Shown one piece after another: positions 7,799-14,473 of a DNA stretch of 25,837 nucleotides (position 1 is its first letter; every line of letters starts with the position of its first letter). Both the position numbers and the translations under genes were made by a program. Source of the DNA: AG-12 sp027339635 (lineage in GTDB: Bacteria; Chloroflexota; Dormibacteria; Aeolococcales; Bog-877); the NCBI GenBank assembly GCA_027339635.1, contig DAHWNZ010000039.1, positions 1-25,837 of the forward strand, in the 5' to 3' direction. Below the pieces are notes generated by a model. It did no database searches, was not told where the DNA came from, and saw nothing but the letters and a program-made list of their open reading frames with translations.

Positions 7799-7897
7799 GG
7801 TCTTGCCGCCTCCATGAAGATCCGTACCCCTGCGCCATCCTAGCGCGCGGGACATCCGCCCCGACATCCCCATCCCCTCCCCCAGAATGATCCGATC

Positions 7898-8794
7898 TCA
7901 GGCGGCCAGAGAGCGGCGGACCCCGACCAGGCTGCCGAACGAGCCCAGGACCGCGCCCCCCACGATGAGCCCCAGGACGACCAGGGCGGCGAATCGGATG
8001 CCGATGCCAAGGGCGAGATTGCCGCCGGAACCGAAGCCGAGCCCGACTCCGATGAGCGCTGCCGAAGCAAGGATGGCCGAAACCACCCCCACGATGATGC
8101 CCTCAACCAGGAACGGCCAGCCCACGAACCAGTCCGTGGCTCCGACGAGCTTCATGATCTCGATCTCCTGACGCCGGACGAAGGCTGCGGTGCGGACGGA
8201 GATGGTGATGATCACCAAGGCGACCGCCCCCACCACGGCAACCAGCAGCGCGCCGCCCAGTTGGGCCGCGAAGATGTACTTCTCCAGTCGGGGGATGACG
8301 TCCTTGTTGTAGTCGGTCGGGTGGGGCCCGGGGTACAGCAGGGCGGATGTGCTCACCTGGCTGTTGATCGCCGACACCGCCGCGATGTCACGAAGGTGGA
8401 GGTTGATGCTGGCGGGCAGGGGATTCCCGGCCCCGGTCTCCTGGAGGATCTTCAGGGCCCCTGAGAGCCCGAGCCCGGAGGCGGCCTCCTTGGCGGCCTG
8501 GTTCTTGTTCTCGAAGTCGGCACTGAGAACGGTGGGCTCGGAGCCCAGGGTGTGCTCCATGTTGAGGGCGCTGGCGAAGGATATGTGGTCGGCCATGAAG
8601 ACCTTGAGCACGCTCGCCTGCGACTCCTCCTGGTGCAGGACCCCATCCAGGGCGGAGACGACGGCCACCGCGGCCCCAGCTCCCAGAAGTGTCATGGTCA
8701 CCGTGAGCACGCTGGCGAAGGCGATGCCACGGTTGCGCACGATGTTCTGGAGCGCCACGCCGATCACGTACCGCAGCACTGGAATCGGGTTCAA
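7898..8794 (-). CDS. ftsX: cell division protein FtsX (FtsE partner permease-like protein)
   Basis: Membrane partner of FtsE; in well-studied bacteria the pair transmits a signal across the membrane to peptidoglycan hydrolases at the division site. Its 298 residues have the expected FtsX layout. There is a short cytoplasmic N-terminus, membrane segment 1 (about 24-46), an extracytoplasmic domain (about 50-175), then three more membrane segments with the family's VRRQEIEIMKLVGATDWFV segment between segments 2 and 3. The start is TTG at 8794, overlapping the ftsE stop as TTGA, with GGGAGG eight bases upstream. This indicates coupled translation with ftsE. Confidence 0.93.
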   Translation of the reverse strand: MNPIPVLRYVIGVALQNIVRNRGIAFASVLTVTMTLLGAGAAVAVVSALDGVLHQEESQASVLKVFMADHISFASALNMEHTLGSEPTVLSADFENKNQAAKEAASGLGLSGALKILQETGAGNPLPASINLHLRDIAAVSAINSQVSTSALLYPGPHPTDYNKDVIPRLEKYIFAAQLGGALLVAVVGAVALVIITISVRTAAFVRRQEIEIMKLVGATDWFVGWPFLVEGIIVGVVSAILASAALIGVGLGFGSGGNLALGIGIRFAALVVLGLIVGGAVLGSFGSLVGVRRSLAA

Positions 8795-9603
8795 AGGTTC
8801 GCCTCCCCGTCCTTCAGGTACTGACCCTCCTGCTCGTCGCGGATGAGCCGCCCACCCTCCATCGCCAGGACCCGACGGCGGCTGAGGTCCACCACCTCGC
8901 GATTATGGGTCGCCATCACGACGGTCGCCCCTCTGTGGTTGATCTGCAGGAGCAGTTGCACGATCCCCCAGCCCGCGTCCGGGTCCAGGTTGCCGGTTGG
9001 CTCGTCCGCCAGGAAGATCCGGGGCCTGTGGATCAGCGCCCGTGCGATCGCCACTCGCTGCTGTTCACCTCCGGAAAGCTCAGTCGGGTAGTTGTTGAGC
9101 TTGTCCTCCAGGCCCACGATGTAGAGGGCCTCGCCCACCTTCTCCTTCAGGTGGGTGCGCCCGGGGTCCGTGACCTGGATGGCGAAGGCGACGTTCTGGG
9201 CGACGGTCAGGTTGGGCAACAGTTTGAAGTCCTGGAAGACGATCCCCATCTTGCGCCGCAGCCGGGGCAGGTGCCGGTGGCGGATTCGGGCGAGGTCCTG
9301 GCCCTCCACCAGCACGTGGCCCTTCGACGCCGTCTCCTCTCTGATGAGGAGCCGGATGATGGTGGACTTCCCCGCCCCGCTGGCTCCCACCACGAAGACA
9401 AAGTCCCTCGGCCGCACGGTGAAGGAGACGTCCTGCACCGCCGGAACACCGTTCGGATAGGTCTTGCTGACCCGTTCGAACACGATGATCGGGGGGTCGT
9501 GCCGCGCCGGCGGACCGTTGTCGGTCGCCTGGGTGTCGGTCCGGAGCGGTGCGGGGCTGGTGGAAATCGACATCTGGGGTGCTGTGGTCCTCGTGGCAGT
9601 CAT
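8791..9603 (-). CDS. ftsE: cell division ATP-binding protein FtsE
   Basis: ABC ATPase that partners FtsX. Walker A is GASGAGKST (73-81), the signature LSGGEQQR (176-183) and Walker B IFLADEPTG (196-204). The ending with a D-loop and MATHNREVV switch histidine is typical, and YPNGVPAVQDVSF near the start is FtsE-like. At 270 residues it is about 40 longer than usual because of a Thr/Pro-rich N-terminal extension. A second ATG at 9573 would remove ten of those residues. Neither start has a strong ribosome site, so the exact N-terminus is uncertain. It lies downstream of prfB, a common neighbour pair. Confidence 0.93.
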   Translation of the reverse strand: MTATRTTAPQMSISTSPAPLRTDTQATDNGPPARHDPPIIVFERVSKTYPNGVPAVQDVSFTVRPRDFVFVVGASGAGKSTIIRLLIREETASKGHVLVEGQDLARIRHRHLPRLRRKMGIVFQDFKLLPNLTVAQNVAFAIQVTDPGRTHLKEKVGEALYIVGLEDKLNNYPTELSGGEQQRVAIARALIHRPRIFLADEPTGNLDPDAGWGIVQLLLQINHRGATVVMATHNREVVDLSRRRVLAMEGGRLIRDEQEGQYLKDGEANL

Positions 9604-9674
9604 AACTGGCTGCGGATGGGCGGACCCCCAAAGCGGGAGATTGGCTGAGCCCTTGGCCGTGCTTGGTTGGGCCG

Positions 9675-9702
9675 AGTATAGCCGTCGCGACGGCCTTCGG
9701 CC
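9675..9702 (-). promoter_or_regulatory. candidate ftsE promoter with overlapping palindrome
   Basis: On the minus strand TATACT (9680-9675) is a good -10 match about 70 bases before the ftsE start. Directly upstream, filling the -10/-35 spacer, is the perfect 14-base palindrome GCCGTCGCGACGGC (9681-9694), followed by the hairpin GGCC-TTC-GGCC (9692-9702). The -35 hexamer is poor (TGGCCG). The palindrome could be an operator. The repeats are seen; the promoter role is inference. Confidence 0.35.
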
Positions 9703-9756
9703 ATGGGGAGGTGACGCGACGGAAGTCGTCTCCCGTAAGCCGATGTGGCCCCTGAA

Positions 9757-10867
9757 CTATTCGATCCGCTCCCTTCCCGTCGCCTCCTGCCGGAGGTAGG
9801 CCTCGATAAACGGATCAAGATCGCCCTCGTTGAGGACCGCGTCCACGTTCCCCGTCTCGTAGCCTGTCCTGGCGTCCTTGACCATGGTGTAGGGCTGGAG
9901 CACGTAGGACCTGATCTGATTGCCCCACTCCGCGGACACCTGGTCCCCCTTGAGGTCGGCCAGGTGCTCTGCCCGCTGCGCCCTCTGATAGTCGAGCAGG
10001 CGCGACCTAAGGACCCGCCAGGCGGTCTCTCGGTTCTGCTGCTGGGAGCGCTCGTTCTGGCAGGTCACCACGATGCCGGTCGGTAGGTGCGTGATCCTGA
10101 CGGCCGAGGAGGTCTTGTTCACGTGCTGGCCGCCGGCGCCGGAGCTGCGGTAGACGTCGACGCGGACATCCTTCTCGTCGATCTCGACCTCGACCTCGTC
10201 GGGGATCTCGGGGTAGACCTCGACCAGGGCGAAGGCGGTGTGCCTGCGGTGCTGGGAGTCGAAGGGGCTGATTCTGACCAGGCGGTGCACCCCCTTCTCG
10301 GCCCGGAGCTGGCCATAGGCGTGGGGTCCCTCGATGCGGACGGTGGCGCTCTTGATCCCCGCCTCCTCGCCCTCCGACTGATCCAGGAACTCGACCTGAA
10401 GCTCCTTCCGGTCAGCCCAGCGCAGGTACATCCGCAGGAGCATCTCCGCCCAGTCCTGGGCGTCGGTCCCGCCCGCCCCGCCGTGAACGCTGAGAATCGC
10501 GGGATAGTCGGAATAGGGGTCCTGGAACAAAAGATCCAGCTCCCGACGATCCAGCGCTGCCGATACCTCGGCGAGCTCCTTCGCCAGTTGGCCCTGCATC
10601 CCGGGATCTGAGTCGGCCAGCTGAGCCAGCTCCAGCAGATCCCGCGAACGGCCCTCGAGGTCGGACAGGTCGTTCATCTCGACCCGAATACGATTCAGCT
10701 CCTGAGCGGACCGCTGGGCTCGATCCGGGTCGTCCCAGGCGTCCTTCTGGCCCAGCTCTAGCTCCAGCTGACCGGCTCTGGCCTCCTTACCGGCGAAGTC
10801 AAAGATGCTCCTTGAGCAGAAGAGCGCGGTCCAGCAACCGCCCAGCCTCCAGGTCCAACTCGCTCAT
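9757..10867 (-). CDS. prfB: peptide chain release factor 2, with programmed +1 frameshift
   Basis: Reads UAA and UGA stop codons and releases the finished peptide. Translation opens at ATG 10867, runs 22 codons (MSELDLEAGRLL to KEHL) to an in-frame TGA at 10801-10799, and must shift +1 to continue as DFAGKEARAG in the main frame. The full product is 369 residues, close to the 365 of Escherichia coli RF2. The stop-recognition tripeptide SPF (about 200-202, in RISPFDS) marks it as RF2. The peptidyl-transferase motif GGQ lies at about 245-247 (SSGAGGQHVNKT). An in-frame GTG at 10906 could add 13 residues; the GGAGG before the ATG is farther away than usual. Followed by ftsE and ftsX. Confidence 0.95.
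10798..10813 (-). promoter_or_regulatory. RF2 programmed +1 frameshift site
   Basis: The sequence AAGGAGCATCTTTGAC has the classic RF2 autoregulatory layout. An internal Shine-Dalgarno-like AAGGAG lies three bases before the slippery CTT, followed by TGA and C. When RF2 is scarce, the ribosome pauses at the poorly terminated TGA-C and slips forward one base. The spacing is identical to the known AGGGGG-TAT-CTT-TGA-C element. The frame downstream (41 codons from 10800 to 10678) joins the main ORF without another stop. Confidence 0.95.
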
Positions 10868-10992
10868 GCGCTTGAGTGTACCGACCTCCCCCTTGATCGA
10901 CGCCACCTCCGCGGTGTGCCCGCTCCAGGAGCCAAGCACATTCTCGACAGACGGGTAACAGCTTCGTCATTTCTCTAAAGGACAATCCTGAG

Positions 10993-12777
10993 GTGACGAT
11001 CCCTCTTGGCGCTTCCCCAAGACCCGGCCTCGGCCACCTTCTCAATGATCCCACCAAGAGGCGGGTCCTGGTCGTGGTCGGCTGCCTTCTGTATCTGGGG
11101 CTGGCCCTGCTGCTGTGTCGCGAGATGTGGAGCCCAGGCCTGGTGGTCGCGGGCGGACCGCCCGACAACGAGCAGAAGGTGTGGGAGATCGGGTGGTGGG
11201 CGTTCTCACTCACCCACGGCCTCAACCCCCTATACACCACGTACCTCAGCCCTGCAGGACACCCCATCAACCTCATGTGGAACAATTCCACCCCGCTTCT
11301 CGCGCTCCTGGCCGTGCCGCTTACGCTTCTGGTCGGAGCGGTCACGTCCTTCAACCTGCTGGTCGTTCTGGCGATCTGGCTGGACGCGTCGGTGGCCTTC
11401 CTCTGCCTGCGCGCCTTGACCCCGCGCATCTGGTCCGCCTGGCTCGGCGGGCTGCTCTTCGGGTTCTCCCCGTTCGTGTACACCCAGCTCAACTCTGGCC
11501 GGCTCCCATGGTTGGCACTGTTCCTGCTCCCAGTGATGCTGGTGCTGCTAAGGCAACTCCTGGTGTCTCGGCCTCGCCGCAGGCTGCTGCTGGGCCTCGA
11601 GGTTGGGCTGGTCGCATCGGCGCAGCTCCTGCTCTCTGAGGAGTTGCTGGCTACCTCCTGTCTGATGGTTGCTCTGACGCTGCTGGTGCTCGCTATCGCT
11701 CGGCCAGGCCAGGTAGCACGCTTTCTCGACTATTCGATTCCGGTGCTGGCCATCGCTGCGGCCACGGCTCTTGCCATCTGCGGCTATCCCCTCTGGATGC
11801 AGTTCTTCGGCCCCGGCCACGCCATTCACGGCTCGGTCCTCAACTTGAGCTCCACGGTTTCGGTGTTGAGCAGCTTCCTGGTGCCGACCCAATATCAGGC
11901 CATTTCCTTGGGATTGCCAGCCTCCCGGACGGCCTCACTGGCCTACCGGGCGGTGAGCACGAGCTACCTGGGCCTTCCGCTCCTAGTCTTGGCGTCTTGG
12001 GCCGCGGTTCGCGGCCGCGGCGACCTCGTGACAAGGGTTGCGGCGATCATGACGGTAGGCACATTGGCCCTGAGCATGGGCCCCTGGCTCGACGTGTCCG
12101 GCAGCGCCACCGGGATTCCCCTACCCTGGGTCGTCCTTGCCCACATACCGCTCCTCCGCTTGGCGGCGCCCCAGCGACTCATGGTCTTCGCCTACCTCGG
12201 TCTGGCGGTGGTTGTCGCGAGAGCACCGACCTTCCAGTGGACCCGCCGCCAGCGCCTTGCGCTCACCGCGCTGGGAGCCCTTAGCGGGCTGGCACTGGCC
12301 CCCGCCAGCGCGGCCTTCTTCGTCACGGTTCCGGACCCCGGCTTCTTTGGGTCCGGCGGCGTCCGTTCGATCCAGCCAGGGTCCGAGTTGGTTGTGGCAC
12401 CATCGCCGATATCAACTCTCAGTCCCTCAGACGCGGCGATGATCTGGCAGGTCCAAAGCGACTACCGGTTTCGAATGACGTGGGCGAGCATCATCCAGAT
12501 CGGCCAGGATGGGCACGCCGCAGCTGAGTCACCTCCGTCGGTGCTTGACTCTGCAGTCCTCGCCTCCCAGGCGGGCCAGGGCGGTGCTCCAACATCCTCC
12601 GTGCTTCAAGCGATGCGCGCTGAACTGCACTCTTGGGATGTCGCCGGGGTCATCGTCGGGCCGTCTCCCCATGAGGCTCAAATAGTGGGGCTGTTCCAGC
12701 TGGTCCTTCGCACTGCCCCGAAATACCAGGATGGCGTCTACGTGTGGAGTACCTGGGACCAGCCCTCCGCTTCATGA
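10993..12777 (+). CDS. large polytopic membrane protein, GT-C-like glycosyltransferase candidate
   Basis: Predicted 594 residues, the only convincing plus-strand gene in the window. A first membrane segment (about 24-42) is followed by a loop with acidic residues (GGPPDNEQKVWEIGWW, D58 and E60), HGLNPLYTTYLSPAG, then about ten more hydrophobic segments to about residue 420. A soluble C-terminal part of roughly 170 residues follows. An acidic first loop followed by a polytopic body and a periplasmic tail resembles GT-C glycosyltransferases of the PMT/ArnT/YfhO type. No specific family or substrate is recognisable. The start is GTG at 10993 with AAAGGA about 10 bases upstream. It is transcribed divergently from prfB and converges on the next GT87 gene. 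There is no T-tailed terminator in the 159 bases after it. Confidence 0.8.
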   Translation: MTIPLGASPRPGLGHLLNDPTKRRVLVVVGCLLYLGLALLLCREMWSPGLVVAGGPPDNEQKVWEIGWWAFSLTHGLNPLYTTYLSPAGHPINLMWNNSTPLLALLAVPLTLLVGAVTSFNLLVVLAIWLDASVAFLCLRALTPRIWSAWLGGLLFGFSPFVYTQLNSGRLPWLALFLLPVMLVLLRQLLVSRPRRRLLLGLEVGLVASAQLLLSEELLATSCLMVALTLLVLAIARPGQVARFLDYSIPVLAIAAATALAICGYPLWMQFFGPGHAIHGSVLNLSSTVSVLSSFLVPTQYQAISLGLPASRTASLAYRAVSTSYLGLPLLVLASWAAVRGRGDLVTRVAAIMTVGTLALSMGPWLDVSGSATGIPLPWVVLAHIPLLRLAAPQRLMVFAYLGLAVVVARAPTFQWTRRQRLALTALGALSGLALAPASAAFFVTVPDPGFFGSGGVRSIQPGSELVVAPSPISTLSPSDAAMIWQVQSDYRFRMTWASIIQIGQDGHAAAESPPSVLDSAVLASQAGQGGAPTSSVLQAMRAELHSWDVAGVIVGPSPHEAQIVGLFQLVLRTAPKYQDGVYVWSTWDQPSAS

Positions 12778-12936
12778 CTGAGCCATCACAGGACCATCCT
12801 CAATGGTCACCGGAGCACCAGCCTACCCTACCGAAGACCGGCTGAGCCGCTAGAGGAGTTCGACGCCAAGGGCCAGAGAACGGACCCGCGCTCCCATCGC
12901 ACCCTGGTTTTGACCTGTGGCCCATGCCTAGCTTGT

Positions 12937-14223
12937 TCACGAGCCAAACTGAACCGCCGTAGGTACCGAGGGCTGCCGGACTGGTGAGCGAGCGAGCCAG
13001 GTGGCGGCAGCCGGCGCGAGCAGGCACAGGGTCGCAACGGGCATCAGGTCCGGGAACAAGATGGTGCCCGTGGCCAGCTCGGTCAGGAGGCCGAAGGCGA
13101 CGATCATGGCCATCCGCCAACGGGACTGCGCAATCAGAGCTCCGTCGGGGCCCACAACCAGCACCACCAGAGGTAACAACAGAATGGCGTTCTCAGGGTG
13201 ACCGTAGGGGGCGAACTCGAGCCATATCGCCAGCGGGAGGAAGACCGGCAGGGTCAGCCGGCTCAGGGAGCCAAATGGGTCAGGCTGACGGAGCAGACGC
13301 AGCCGGACCGCGACAAGCGCGGCCAGCAGTAGGCCGAGGCAGGCTGCCGCCAGCGATACGACGCTCGTTACCCCGTGGAGAGCGCTTCCCGGCAGGGTCG
13401 CCATCTGCACCATGGCCCCCAGCCCGAGGAGCTGACCCTGCCCCGCGACTCCATGGTGAATGAACGAGAAGGTGTTGAGCCACCAGGCATGCAGCAGGCT
13501 GCCCGGCTCCAGTGCCGTGATCAGGAACATGAGCAGCGACGCGCCTGCAAAACCCGCCGCCATCCGTGCGACCGCCCGCCGGTCGTCCCACAGGGCGAGC
13601 CCGAGCCCGGGGACCGCAATCCAGGCCAACTCTGGCTGGATCCACACCACGACCAAGAAGACCCCCGCGGTGAAGGGACGGTGCCGGGCCGAAAGCCAGC
13701 AGGCTCCCATCACCCCCAGCAGGATCAGAAAGTCCAGCTGACCCAAGAGGCGGCCCCACAGGACCGGCCACCACACAGCCGCTGCGACCCCGGGCGCCCA
13801 CCAGTGGTGCCATCCCAGCCCCCGTGCCATCAGGGCGACCGCCATGGCGATCCCGGCAACACTCAACAGGGCGAACGCGAAGTAGCTCAACCAGTACGGG
13901 AGCAGGGCGACTGGAAGTAGGAACCACAGGGCGACCGGCAGCAGGACGAATCCGCCGGCGCCCCGGTTCACCACGGCCGAAAGGGACCGCAGATGTTGCT
14001 CGGCGGCCAGGAGAGAGCCCTGTTCGTACGGGTTGCGGCCGGCCAACAGGAACCTGGTGGCGGCGTAGTACCGCCGGTAGTCCGCGGCCAGGGCGAGGCT
14101 GCCCCCGCCAACCATGTGGGGCAGGAATATCGCGGCAATCCCAGCGGCGACGCCGATCGGCACCAGCAACAGTGGACGCAGATCGCGCCCCGGAACCGCC
14201 GGGCCTGCCTCCCGGCCGGTCAC
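12937..14223 (-). CDS. GT87-family (DUF2029) membrane mannosyltransferase homologue
   Basis: About 428 residues with around ten membrane segments. It carries the GT87 signature after the first segment: ALAADYRRYYAATRFLLAGRNPYEQ (split here as AADYRRYY with candidate catalytic D49, then LLAGRNPYEQ at 59-68). QPELAWIAVPGLGLALW and FAPYGHPENAILLLPL are further family-like segments; the equivalent in the paralogue at 17398-18864 reads TPYAHPNDDLLLLPL. GT87 enzymes add mannose from polyprenyl-phosphate-mannose to surface glycans or lipids; the acceptor is unknown here. The frame is open back to 14364, but that part crosses a tandem repeat and reads as non-coding. GTG at 14223 gives an N-terminus like the paralogue's. 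It lies downstream of secA, separated by 250 bases. Confidence 0.82.
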   Translation of the reverse strand: MTGREAGPAVPGRDLRPLLLVPIGVAAGIAAIFLPHMVGGGSLALAADYRRYYAATRFLLAGRNPYEQGSLLAAEQHLRSLSAVVNRGAGGFVLLPVALWFLLPVALLPYWLSYFAFALLSVAGIAMAVALMARGLGWHHWWAPGVAAAVWWPVLWGRLLGQLDFLILLGVMGACWLSARHRPFTAGVFLVVVWIQPELAWIAVPGLGLALWDDRRAVARMAAGFAGASLLMFLITALEPGSLLHAWWLNTFSFIHHGVAGQGQLLGLGAMVQMATLPGSALHGVTSVVSLAAACLGLLLAALVAVRLRLLRQPDPFGSLSRLTLPVFLPLAIWLEFAPYGHPENAILLLPLVVLVVGPDGALIAQSRWRMAMIVAFGLLTELATGTILFPDLMPVATLCLLAPAAATWLARSPVRQPSVPTAVQFGS

Positions 14224-14286
14224 TGTGAGGTTCCGTAGCCAGGTTCTGCCCTCTTGGTGCGTTCGGCCAGGGTCTCCCCCGCCCCG

Positions 14287-14310
14287 GAGCGCCAGAGCGC
14301 CAGAGCGCCG
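14287..14310. repeat. 8-base tandem repeat, three copies
   Basis: GAGCGCCA is repeated three times head to tail (third copy ends in G) in the gap between secA and the downstream GT87 gene. It falls inside the possible N-terminal extension of that gene, which argues against the longer start. Eight is not a multiple of three, so length change would shift any frame read across it. Confidence 0.6.
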
Positions 14311-14336
14311 GCGGCCCGCACCGGCATGCGCCCCGC

Positions 14337-14380
14337 AGCCGTGGACACTTGCAAAGGTTGGCACCGGAAGTCCACGGGCT
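14337..14380. repeat. inverted repeat downstream of secA
   Basis: CCGTGGAC (14339-14346) and GTCCACGG (14370-14377) are perfectly complementary around a 23-base loop. With one bulged G the stem extends by two more pairs. It lies about 95 bases past the secA stop on the minus strand. No U-run follows, so it may be an mRNA 3' stabilising structure or a Rho-related element rather than an intrinsic terminator. Confidence 0.45.
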
Positions 14381-14473
14381 CAGTCTGACAGCCCAGCCCG
14401 GCCAGGCGGTCTCCGTCTGGTATCGCTTTGGTGACGTCCGAAGCCAAGGGCTCGAACCGCCGGCGGGATGCCC

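Noticed and set aside
6812..7843. 343-codon plus-strand frame opposite E1alpha
   Set aside because: Antisense shadow: E1alpha has all catalytic motifs on the minus strand, and the plus-strand translation has none.
10758..11492. 244-codon minus-strand frame across the prfB start and the start of the 594-codon gene
   Set aside because: It overlaps the true RF2 N-terminus in another frame and the strong membrane-protein frame on the plus strand; composition is Arg/Ser/Pro-rich shadow.
12791..12808. Inverted repeat GACCAT/ATGGTC just after the 594-codon gene
   Set aside because: Only 6 bp and no T-run; too weak to call a terminator between the convergent genes.
14440..14470. T-arm-like GGTTCGAGCC on the minus strand downstream of secA
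   Set aside because: The flanking bases do not form a T stem, and no anticodon arm or acceptor stem can be drawn, so it is not a tRNA.
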